A stretch of DNA of 17,367 bases from positions 1 through 17,367 of the forward strand of contig CBDUYD010000052.1 of the NCBI GenBank assembly GCA_965371355.1, given 5' to 3'. Source of the stretch: JASJHI01 sp965371355 (lineage in GTDB: Bacteria; Actinomycetota; Acidimicrobiia; Acidimicrobiales; Ilumatobacteraceae). Each line of letters begins with the position of its first letter. The stretch's first letter is position 1. The notes under the pieces were generated by a model that saw nothing but the letters and a program-made list of their open reading frames with translations, did no database searches and was not told where the DNA came from. The position numbers and the translations under genes were made by a program. This document shows positions 1 to 5,910 of the stretch, one piece after another.

Positions 1-831
1 GTGATCGCCGTCACGCTGCTCGGCACCGGCAGCCCCCTGCCGGATCCGCACCGCGCGGGACCAGCCACGCTCGTGCAGGCAGGGGGCGAGAACTACCTCG
101 TCGACGCAGGGCGTGGCGTACTGATGCGGCTCGCGGCCGCAGGGGTACCCCCGAACCAGATCTCGGCGGTGCTGCTCACGCACCTCCACAGCGACCACAT
201 CACCGACCTCAACGACATCGTCACGATGCAGTGGGTGAGTACGTTCGAACCGACCGCGCTGCGCATCGTCGGTCCACCCGGCACGAGGCAGGTCGTCGAT
301 TCCATCCTGATGATGCTCGGGCCCGACATCCACTACCGCATGTCGCATCACGACGACCTCGATCGACCGCCGACGATCGAGGTGACCGAAGTGCTCGACG
401 GTGCCGTCGGCCTCGGCGCGACGGTGCGCATCAGCGCTGCTCCCACCGACCACCGACCCGTCGAGCCGAGCGTCGGATTCCGATTCGAACACGACGGCGT
501 CTCGGTCGTGGCGGCGGGCGACACCGTGCCGTGCGAGGGTCTCGACCGCCTCTGCGCGGGCGCCGACGCGCTGATCCACACCGTCATCCGCAAGGACGTC
601 ATCGCCAACATTCCGGTGCAGCGCCTGCAAGACGTGATCGACTACCAGTCGTCGGTCGAGGAGGCCGCGCAGACGGCGGCGCGCGGCCGCGTCGGCACGC
701 TCGTGCTGACGCACTACGTCCCCGCGATCCCCGCTGGCGGTGGCGATGACTGGCGGGCTCTCGCGGCGGCCCATTTCCGAGGACGGATCGAGCTCGGCGA
801 TGATCTCCATCGCGTCGAGGTCGAGCAATAG
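1..831 (+). CDS. MBL-fold metallo-hydrolase (RNase Z-like)
   Basis: Predicted cytoplasmic metal-dependent hydrolase of the metallo-beta-lactamase fold, 276 aa. The metal-binding signature HLHSDH lies at residues 61-66 (H61, H63, D65, H66). Further likely ligands are H151 (TDH), D174 (AAGDT) and H238 (LTHYVP), so the two-zinc site looks complete. The N-terminus (VTLLGTGSPLPDP) is typical of the RNase Z/arylsulfatase-like branch and the length fits a single-domain protein, so GTG at base 1 is a plausible true start. Sequence upstream is not available, so an earlier start cannot be excluded. The substrate cannot be told from sequence. A tRNA 3'-processing role is possible but the flexible arm of true RNase Z was not evident. 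It is followed 13 bases later by a haloalkane dehalogenase gene in the same direction, suggesting co-transcription. Confidence 0.85.
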   Translation: MIAVTLLGTGSPLPDPHRAGPATLVQAGGENYLVDAGRGVLMRLAAAGVPPNQISAVLLTHLHSDHITDLNDIVTMQWVSTFEPTALRIVGPPGTRQVVDSILMMLGPDIHYRMSHHDDLDRPPTIEVTEVLDGAVGLGATVRISAAPTDHRPVEPSVGFRFEHDGVSVVAAGDTVPCEGLDRLCAGADALIHTVIRKDVIANIPVQRLQDVIDYQSSVEEAAQTAARGRVGTLVLTHYVPAIPAGGGDDWRALAAAHFRGRIELGDDLHRVEVEQ

Positions 832-833
832 GA

Positions 834-839
834 AGAGGA
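834..839 (+). promoter_or_regulatory. Ribosome binding site of the dehalogenase
   Basis: AGAGGA, 5 bases before ATG 845. The purine-rich stretch begins at the last base of the preceding stop codon. It supports 845 as the start over an in-frame ATG inside the preceding gene, and suggests translation in one operon. Confidence 0.6.
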
Positions 840-844
840 ACGTC

Positions 845-1747
845 ATGGAAACCCTTCGGACCCCCGACGATCGATTCGTCGATCTTCCCGACTACCCGTT
901 CGAGCCGAACTACGTCGAGGTTGCCGACGGCGAGGGCGGGTCGCTGCGGATCCACTACGTCGACGAGGGGCCGCCCGATGCCGCGCCCGTCCTGTTGATG
1001 CACGGTGAGCCGTCGTGGAGCTACCTCTACCGCCACATGATCCCTCCTCTCGTCGCGGCAGGACATCGTGTGATCGCACCCGACCTCGTCGGGTTCGGTC
1101 GCAGCGACAAGCCGACCGAGCGCGACGACTACACGTTCGCCAGGCATATCGGGTGGATGCGCGAGGCGCTGTTCGGGCGACTCGAGCTGCGCGATATCAC
1201 GTTCTTCGGCCAGGACTGGGGCGGCCTCGTCGGACTCCGTCTGGTCGCCGCGGACCCCGAACGCTTCGCCAGGGTGGCGGTCGGCAACACAGGGCTCCCG
1301 ACCGGGCACGCGACACCCTCGAAGCCGTTTCTCGACTGGCAGCGCTTCTCACAAGAGACACCGGTGTTCCCGATCGGCAACATCATCGACGGAGCCACCC
1401 TGAGCACCCTGTCCGACGATGTGATCGCGGCCTACGACGCTCCGTTTCCAGACGAGTCGTACAAGGCGGGAGCGCGCATCTTCCCGTTGCTCGTGCCAAC
1501 CTCGACCGACGATCCTGCGAGCGCCGACAACGTCGCCGCGTGGGAGGTGCTGTCACGCTTCGAGCGTCCCTGGCTCACGTGCTTCAGCGACAGCGACCCG
1601 ATCACCGCTGGTGGCGCGGCGGTCTTCGTCGCCAAGGTGCCCGGGGCCGCGGGGCAGCCCCACACCACGATCGAGAACGCGCAGCACTTCCTGCAGGAGG
1701 ATCAGGGTCCGCGCCTCGCGGAGGTGCTGATCGACTTCATCGGTTGA
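845..1747 (+). CDS. dhmA: Haloalkane dehalogenase, type I (DhlA/DhmA-like)
   Basis: Alpha/beta-hydrolase that hydrolyses carbon-halogen bonds to an alcohol and free halide. The 300 aa length matches the family. Seen in sequence: oxyanion-hole motif HGEP (53-56); nucleophile elbow GQDWGG with D124, followed by halide-stabilising W125; a second candidate halide-binding Trp, W165, in the cap (FLDWQRF); candidate acid D251 (or D249) in FSDSDP; catalytic H281 in NAQHF. The cap segment AYDAPFPDESYKAG closely resembles the corresponding DhlA segment. An aspartate nucleophile with Trp next to it separates this from epoxide hydrolases with a different halide pocket and from serine esterases. The in-frame frame extends upstream, but the ATG at 845 has a good ribosome site and a family-typical N-terminus. 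The true substrate (chloro- or bromoalkane) is inferred only from family. Confidence 0.9.
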   Translation: METLRTPDDRFVDLPDYPFEPNYVEVADGEGGSLRIHYVDEGPPDAAPVLLMHGEPSWSYLYRHMIPPLVAAGHRVIAPDLVGFGRSDKPTERDDYTFARHIGWMREALFGRLELRDITFFGQDWGGLVGLRLVAADPERFARVAVGNTGLPTGHATPSKPFLDWQRFSQETPVFPIGNIIDGATLSTLSDDVIAAYDAPFPDESYKAGARIFPLLVPTSTDDPASADNVAAWEVLSRFERPWLTCFSDSDPITAGGAAVFVAKVPGAAGQPHTTIENAQHFLQEDQGPRLAEVLIDFIG

Positions 1748-1786
1748 CCGCGATGACCGCGATGACCGACTGAGAACGTGACTCAG
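1745..1786 (+). repeat. Short 9-bp repeat and weak hairpin between convergent genes
   Basis: TGACCGCGA occurs twice in tandem (1745-1753, 1754-1762) and begins a third copy at 1763. It is followed by a 5-bp inverted repeat, CTGAG at 1770-1774 and CTCAG at 1782-1786, with a 7-base loop. The convergent stop codons lie within this segment (1745-1747 on plus, 1783-1785 on minus). The stem is too short to call a terminator, and there is no T-run. Confidence 0.3.
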
Positions 1787-2436
1787 CCCGGCCGTTGTTG
1801 TCGGCGGTCGAGTCGATCGGCGCCGGCGTCGATGCCGGGAAGCTGAGGTTCGAACCGGCCGGCCCGTACCGCGACCAGTTCGCTGACGATCGCCTCGACG
1901 TCGGACCAGTCGTGGGCGCGGAGGCCCTCCATCGTGCGGTTGTACGGCTGCTCGAAGATGATCACGGTGTTGCCGTGCGCGCGGAGTTGTTCGACGTTGT
2001 GCGGCGCGTCGTCGATGTACGCGTCGGCCTCGACCTCGGGCTTGGCGCCGAGGAAGCAGATGTCGCGGTACGGGATGCGATGGATGTCGAGCCAGGCGGC
2101 CGTGTCGGCGATCGCCTTGTCGTGGCCCCAATTTACGTACAGGCGATGGGTGATGATGCGGATCCAGACACCGGCGTCGGACAACCTCCAGAGCGCATCG
2201 GCCGCACCGGGGATCACGTCCAGGGTACGGAACATGTCGTACTCCATCACCGCGATGCGGTGGAGGTCGGCGTACTCACCCGGCTCGAGGCCCCACTCGG
2301 CGAAGTCCCAGGATCGTTCGAGCGGGTAGACCTCGGGGTCGACCCCGCGGATGTCGGCGAGGATGTCGCGGAAGCGTCGCGTGTGTTCGGCAACGACACC
2401 GTCGAGATCGACTCCGAGCACGAATTGCCCGTTCAC
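1783..2436 (-). CDS. HAD-family 5'(3')-nucleotidase, NT5C type (copy A)
   Basis: Predicted cytoplasmic phosphatase of the haloacid dehalogenase superfamily, NT5C-like (deoxyribonucleotide 5'-monophosphatases). With GTG 2436 as start it has 217 aa. HAD motif I is DLDGVV with D10 and D12; motif II threonine is T96 (RIITH); motif III lysine is K132 (GAKPE); motif IV acidic pair is D142-D143 (YIDDAPHN). All catalytic positions are present. The start is uncertain: GTG at 2469 would add 11 residues and has a GGGGA ribosome-like site, but overlaps the divergent gene by six bases. GTG 2436 gives a family-like short lead into motif I and has CAGGCT exactly 7 bases upstream (leaderless geometry). It is a divergent neighbour and paralogue of the gene at 2464-3048. 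Natural substrate unknown. Confidence 0.82.
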   Translation of the reverse strand: MNGQFVLGVDLDGVVAEHTRRFRDILADIRGVDPEVYPLERSWDFAEWGLEPGEYADLHRIAVMEYDMFRTLDVIPGAADALWRLSDAGVWIRIITHRLYVNWGHDKAIADTAAWLDIHRIPYRDICFLGAKPEVEADAYIDDAPHNVEQLRAHGNTVIIFEQPYNRTMEGLRAHDWSDVEAIVSELVAVRAGRFEPQLPGIDAGADRLDRRQQRPG

Positions 2437-2443
2437 GGCCCTC

Positions 2444-2449
2444 AGCCTG
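2444..2449 (-). promoter_or_regulatory. Candidate -10 box for nucleotidase copy A
   Basis: CAGGCT on the minus strand, 7 bases before GTG 2436, resembles the actinobacterial -10 pattern with A at position 2 and T at position 6. The first base is C rather than T, so the match is imperfect. It lies one base away from the divergent -10 candidate at 2451-2456. Confidence 0.3.
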
Positions 2450-2450
2450 C

Positions 2451-2456
2451 CAGAGT
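2451..2456 (+). promoter_or_regulatory. Candidate -10 box for nucleotidase copy B
   Basis: CAGAGT, 7 bases before ATG 2464, fits leaderless geometry (transcription starting at the start codon). No ribosome site is visible before this ATG, which agrees with leaderless translation. The match to TANNNT is imperfect at the first base. Confidence 0.3.
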
Positions 2457-2463
2457 GTGGCCG

Positions 2464-3048
2464 ATGCACGCGGTTCCCCAGTCATCCCGGTCCGCCACCC
2501 GATTGGGCATCGACCTCGACGGTGTGGTCGCCGACTTCAATGCCGGTTGGATCCCGCTCTACAACGAGCGGTTCGGGGCCACCGTTTCCGTCGACGACGT
2601 CGACGGGTGGAACTCGCCCGTCAGGCTCACGCACTTCAGCTCGATGAGCCAGTTCTGGGCGTGGTCTGCAACCGCGGGGCAAGGCGCCAGCATCTTCCGG
2701 GTCCTCGATCCGTACCCGCACGCGATCGACACGCTGCGCCGGCTCTCGCGTCGGCATCACATCGTCATCATCACGACGAAACCCCACTTCGCGATCCACG
2801 ACACCTACGCCTGGTTGGCCGAGTACCGGATCCCCTCTACCGAGGTGCACATCGTCGACGACAAGACCACCGTCTCCTGCGACGTCTACCTCGAGGATGC
2901 GGATCACAACCTCGAGGACCTCCACGCGACACACCCCAGCTCGATCGTCTGCAGGTTCGTGCGGCCGTGGAACCACCCCCACGCCGGTGTAATCGACATC
3001 GGCGAGTGGTCGGAGTTCGAGGCGCTGGTAGACGATCGGTGCGGCTGA
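2464..3048 (+). CDS. HAD-family 5'(3')-nucleotidase, NT5C type (copy B)
   Basis: Second NT5C-like HAD phosphatase, 194 aa. Motif I is DLDGVV with D17 and D19; motif II threonine is T104 or T105 (VIITTKP); motif III lysine is K134 (VDDKTTV); motif IV is E144-D145 in YLEDADHN, where copy A has two aspartates. The overall plan (motif I, helical cap, IITT/IITH strand, DxxxD-type region) parallels copy A, but sequence identity outside the motifs is low, so this is an old duplication or independent acquisition and not a recent tandem copy. The open frame continues far upstream of ATG 2464, but that part is only the reverse complement of copy A. It ends 86 bases before phnD, so a role in phosphate recovery near the importer is conceivable but not shown. 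Confidence 0.82.
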   Translation: MHAVPQSSRSATRLGIDLDGVVADFNAGWIPLYNERFGATVSVDDVDGWNSPVRLTHFSSMSQFWAWSATAGQGASIFRVLDPYPHAIDTLRRLSRRHHIVIITTKPHFAIHDTYAWLAEYRIPSTEVHIVDDKTTVSCDVYLEDADHNLEDLHATHPSSIVCRFVRPWNHPHAGVIDIGEWSEFEALVDDRCG

Positions 3049-3094
3049 GCGCACCTCCCGACGAGTTGACTGCTCGCCATCGGAGTGGGTGCGC

Positions 3095-3100
3095 TACGTT
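3095..3100 (+). promoter_or_regulatory. Candidate -10 box upstream of phnD
   Basis: TACGTT matches TANNNT and sits 34 bases before ATG 3135. TTGACT at 3066-3071 resembles a -35, but the 23-base spacer is too long for a standard promoter. The ten bases around the -10 (CGCTACGTTC) recur upstream of the UDP-glucose dehydrogenase gene. Confidence 0.3.
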
Positions 3101-3120
3101 CCAGGGAACCAAGCATGAAC

Positions 3121-3126
3121 AGGAGA
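3121..3126 (+). promoter_or_regulatory. Ribosome binding site of phnD
   Basis: AGGAGA, 8 bases before ATG 3135. It decides the start in a frame that is open for hundreds of bases upstream, and places the lipoprotein signal peptide exactly at the N-terminus. Confidence 0.7.
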
Positions 3127-3134
3127 ACCACAGG

Positions 3135-4211
3135 ATGCGAGCACGACACATTGTCGCCACGATCTGCGCGGCGGGGCTGATCGCCACCGCATGCGGTAGC
3201 GACGACAGCGGAAGCGACGACACCAGTCCGCCCGACACCGACGCACCAGCGGGGACCGATGCGCCAGCAGGGACCGATGCGCCGGCCGGCACCGACGGAT
3301 CCGACATGGCGGTTCCCGAGGGGTGGCCCGACACCTTGGTGTTCACCCTGACACCCTCGCAGGAGGCAGGCGGTCTGATCGAGACCGCCGAGCCGCTCGC
3401 CGAACTGCTCTCCGAGCAGCTCGGCGTCGAGGTCGAGGCGCTGGTGCCGACCGACTACGCCGGCGTGATCGTCGCGCTCGAGTCCGGTCAGGCGCAGATC
3501 GCGGGCGGCCTCGGACCACGCCAGATGGTGCAGGCCGAGGACCAGGCAGGCGCCGAGCTGATCCTGCAGTCCGAACGCTTCGGCTCGCTGCTCTACGTGA
3601 CACAGTGGTTCACCAACGATCCCGACACCTACTGCGCCGATGAGCCGGTCGCCGACGAGGACGGTTTCCTCTTCTGCAATGGCGTGAGCGACGCCGCCGG
3701 ACCGGGGGATGGGCCGATCGCCGCCGATCAACTCACCAAGCTCGAAGGGCAGACGATCGCCTTCGTCGACCAGGGCTCGACCTCCGGGTACGCGATCCCC
3801 GCGCTGCAACTCGCCGAGGCCGGCATCGACCCGATCGACGGCATCGACGCGCTGTTCGCCGGCGGCCACGACACCGCCGTGCAGGCCGTCTACGACGGTG
3901 ACGCGGTCGTGGGCGTCTCGTTCAACGACGCTCGCGGCCAGCTCGTCGAGGCCGTGCCCGACGTCGGTGAGAAGGTCGTCGTGTTCGGTTGGTCCGGGCC
4001 GATCCCCAACGACGGATTCGCCGTCGCCGGTGATCTTCCCGAGGATCTGGTCGATGCGATCACGGCCGCGTTCGTAGAGATCGCGAGCACCGAGGATGGC
4101 GCCGCCCTGCTCGACGAGTTGTACGAGATCGACGGCCTCGTCGTGGTCACCTCGAGTGACTACGACGTCATCCGCGACCTCGAGGAGCAGCTCGGAGACG
4201 TCCTCTCGTAG
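3135..4211 (+). CDS. phnD: Phosphonate/phosphite ABC transporter substrate-binding lipoprotein
   Basis: Extracytoplasmic binding protein of a PhnDCE-type importer, 358 aa. The N-terminus is a lipoprotein signal (positive MRAR, hydrophobic stretch, then IATAC with lipid-attachment C20). The lipobox is slightly atypical, with Ala at -3. An acidic, low-complexity linker follows (about 21-57), including three TDAPAG repeats. The PhnD fold then starts near 67. Family features include TDYAGVIVALESGQAQIAGG (107-125), DQGSTSGY (212-219, the oxyanion-binding STSG loop) and GGHDTAVQAV (243-252). A segment at 167-181 is bounded by C167 and C181, rich in acidic residues, and may form a disulfide-closed loop. 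Ligand class (phosphonate, phosphite, 2-aminoethylphosphonate) cannot be fixed from sequence. It is first of four genes in one operon with the ATPase and two permeases. Confidence 0.9.
   Translation: MRARHIVATICAAGLIATACGSDDSGSDDTSPPDTDAPAGTDAPAGTDAPAGTDGSDMAVPEGWPDTLVFTLTPSQEAGGLIETAEPLAELLSEQLGVEVEALVPTDYAGVIVALESGQAQIAGGLGPRQMVQAEDQAGAELILQSERFGSLLYVTQWFTNDPDTYCADEPVADEDGFLFCNGVSDAAGPGDGPIAADQLTKLEGQTIAFVDQGSTSGYAIPALQLAEAGIDPIDGIDALFAGGHDTAVQAVYDGDAVVGVSFNDARGQLVEAVPDVGEKVVVFGWSGPIPNDGFAVAGDLPEDLVDAITAAFVEIASTEDGAALLDELYEIDGLVVVTSSDYDVIRDLEEQLGDVLS
3237..3299 (+). repeat. 18-bp tandem repeat within phnD
   Basis: Three imperfect 18-bp units (3237-3254, 3255-3272, 3273-3290) plus a partial fourth, each encoding Thr-Asp-Ala-Pro-Ala-Gly. 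The units differ mainly at third codon positions, so the peptide repeat is kept while the DNA has drifted. This suggests selection on the linker and not very recent slippage. Confidence 0.8.
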
Positions 4212-4231
4212 GGGAGAACCGCACACGACAA

Positions 4232-4280
4232 CCGTCTGACGTGTGGTCCCGGCGCACCGCTGGGGCCGCACGTCGATCGG
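4232..4280 (+). promoter_or_regulatory. Strong stem-loop between phnD and phnC
   Basis: A 14-bp stem pairs 4237-4250 with 4262-4275 around an 11-base loop. It includes three G-U pairs and no mismatch. After two mismatched positions a further 3 bp pair 4232-4234 with 4278-4280. It has no T-run, so it does not look like an intrinsic terminator. The phnC ribosome site (GGGAG, 4279-4283) starts inside the outer helix. Typical roles for such intercistronic hairpins are protection of the upstream binding-protein mRNA and lowering of downstream translation. Both are inferences here. Confidence 0.6.
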
Positions 4281-4287
4281 GAGCAAC

Positions 4288-5064
4288 ATGATTCGATTCG
4301 AGCAGGCGTCCGTCACGTACAGCGGTGGCGTGCACGCGCTGAAGAACGTCGATCTCGAGATCGACGACGGCGAGTTCCTCGTCGTGGTCGGCCTCTCCGG
4401 CGCCGGAAAGTCGACCCTCGTGCGCGCGATCAACGGTCTCGTCCCGTTGACGGCCGGCCGTCTCGAGGTCGACGGCAGGCAGGTCACCGAACTGAAGCGC
4501 CGAGCGATGCGCGAGCTGCGCTCGGAGATCGGGATGATCTTCCAGGGGTTCAACCTCGTCGATCGCACGACCGTCCTCAACAACGTGCTGATGGGCCGCC
4601 TCAACCGCGTGGCGACCTGGCGCACCCTGCTCGGTCTCTATCCGGCCGCCGACATCGAGATCGCGGCGCGAGCGCTCGACCGTGTCGAGATCATCGAGAA
4701 GGCCTATGTCCGGGCGAGCGATCTGTCGGGCGGGCAACGCCAACGCGTCGGCATCGCCCGCGCGCTCGCCCAGGAGCCCAAGATCGTGCTCGCCGACGAA
4801 CCGGTCGCATCGCTCGATCCCCCGACGAGTCATGTGGTCATGCGCTACCTCCAGCAGATCTCCCGCGAGCTGCGCATCACGACGATCGTCAACCTCCACT
4901 TCCTAGATCTGGCCACCGCCTACGCCGACCGAATCGTCGGGCTGCGCGACGGCGAGATCGTGTTCGACGGACCCGGCGCAGACTGTGACGACCTGGTCTT
5001 CGAGGAGATCTACGGCCGGAGTCTCACCGCCGACGACACGATGGCGAAACAGGCATCGTTGTGA
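4288..5064 (+). CDS. phnC: Phosphonate ABC transporter ATP-binding protein
   Basis: Cytoplasmic ATPase subunit of the importer, 258 aa, normal for PhnC. Walker A is GLSGAGKST (35-43), Q-loop Q86 in IFQGFNLV, ABC signature LSGGQRQR (146-153), Walker B IVLADEP (166-172), D-loop ASLDP, and switch histidine H204 in NLHFLDLA. The IFQGFNLVDR and VLNNVLMGRL segments are characteristic of PhnC within the ABC superfamily. ATG 4288 is chosen because GGGAG lies 4 bases upstream and the N-terminus (MIRFEQASVTYSGG) aligns with the family. A GTG at 4243 in the same frame would start inside the intercistronic hairpin. It overlaps the next gene by four bases (GTGA), indicating translational coupling. Confidence 0.93.
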   Translation: MIRFEQASVTYSGGVHALKNVDLEIDDGEFLVVVGLSGAGKSTLVRAINGLVPLTAGRLEVDGRQVTELKRRAMRELRSEIGMIFQGFNLVDRTTVLNNVLMGRLNRVATWRTLLGLYPAADIEIAARALDRVEIIEKAYVRASDLSGGQRQRVGIARALAQEPKIVLADEPVASLDPPTSHVVMRYLQQISRELRITTIVNLHFLDLATAYADRIVGLRDGEIVFDGPGADCDDLVFEEIYGRSLTADDTMAKQASL

Positions 5065-5888
5065 CGGCGTCGGTGGGGGAGGCCGCCACCGCCACCGACT
5101 CGGTTCCCACCCTTCCGTCCAAGCCCCGTCCCTCGAGGTTCGCGGTGGTCGGCACAGTCGGGGCGATCGTGCTCACGGTCGTGACCGCCCGCAGCGTCGG
5201 CTTCTCGCTGTTCGAGCTGTGGTCGAACATCGGCCGCAAGAACTCGGTGGTCGAGGGATTCCTCCATCCGGACTTCAGCCAGATCTGGTCGCAGCGATCC
5301 CGGTCGGCGTTCGTCGAGACGTTTCAACTGGCGGTGCTCGGCACGATCACAGGCTCGCTCGTGGCACTTCCGCTGGCCCTCTGGTCGACCACGTTCGGCA
5401 ATCCGCACACGCTCTTGCGCGGTGCGGTGCGCACGATGAACAGCATCATCCGGGCGATCCCCGACCTCTTGTGGGCACTGCTGTTCGTGAGTGCTGTCGG
5501 CATCGGTGCACTGAGCGGCCTGCTCGCGCTGTTCTTCTTCTCGCTGGCGGTCACCACCAAGCTCACCTCCGACACGCTCGACGGGATCGACATGGGTCCC
5601 GTCGAGGCCGCCAACTCGAGCGGGGCGAGCCTGACAAAGATGCTGCGAACCGCGGTCGTTCCGCAGATCCTGCCGGCCTACTCCTCGTTCGTGCTGTACA
5701 GCTTCGAGTTGAACCTGCGCGCCTCGGCTGTGCTCGGCCTCGTCGGAGCGGGAGGGATCGGCGCCCGGATCGAGTTCTTCCGCAACCGCGGCGAGTGGCC
5801 ACAGCTGTGGGGTCTGGTCATCATGTTCTTCCTCGTCGTGTTCGTCGTCGAACGGATCTCGATCACCCTGCGCAGGAGGCTCGTGTGA
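5061..5888 (+). CDS. phnE: Phosphonate ABC transporter permease (first copy)
   Basis: Inner-membrane permease subunit, 275 aa. After a variable N-terminal tail of about 25 residues there are hydrophobic segments near 28-45, 86-108, 133-166 and 248-265. The cytoplasmic coupling EAA motif is at 182-201 (EAANSSGASLTKMLRTAVVP), contacting PhnC. Conserved PhnE ending features are RASAVLGLVGAGGIGARI (220-237) and a basic C-terminus. GTG 5061 overlaps the phnC stop codon. It is similar to, but clearly different from, the second permease at 5911-6759, so the transporter core is probably a heterodimer. Confidence 0.9.
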   Translation: MTASVGEAATATDSVPTLPSKPRPSRFAVVGTVGAIVLTVVTARSVGFSLFELWSNIGRKNSVVEGFLHPDFSQIWSQRSRSAFVETFQLAVLGTITGSLVALPLALWSTTFGNPHTLLRGAVRTMNSIIRAIPDLLWALLFVSAVGIGALSGLLALFFFSLAVTTKLTSDTLDGIDMGPVEAANSSGASLTKMLRTAVVPQILPAYSSFVLYSFELNLRASAVLGLVGAGGIGARIEFFRNRGEWPQLWGLVIMFFLVVFVVERISITLRRRLV

Positions 5889-5910
5889 CGCCGGCGGGAC
5901 GGGTGCCGAC

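Noticed and set aside
1770..1786. Bidirectional terminator between the convergent dehalogenase and nucleotidase genes
   Set aside because: The stem is only 5 bp and lacks a T-run on either side.
1795..2463. N-terminal extension of nucleotidase copy B
   Set aside because: The frame is open for 223 codons before ATG 2464, but that stretch is just the complement of copy A, and copy B has a normal N-terminus at 2464.
2457..3134. N-terminal extension of PhnD
   Set aside because: It overlaps copy B in another frame. The lipoprotein signal and ribosome site fix the start at 3135.
3049..3134. Pho-regulator box upstream of phnD
   Set aside because: I looked for paired GTTCACC-type direct repeats and saw only a single weak GTTGACT, so a Pho box cannot be supported.
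3237..3299. CRISPR-like or mobile repeat
   Set aside because: The 18-bp units are in frame and coding, with synonymous drift, and form the lipoprotein linker.
2904..4625. 573-codon open frame on the minus strand across phnD and phnC
   Set aside because: It is antisense to two well-supported genes, crosses their boundary and shows no family features.
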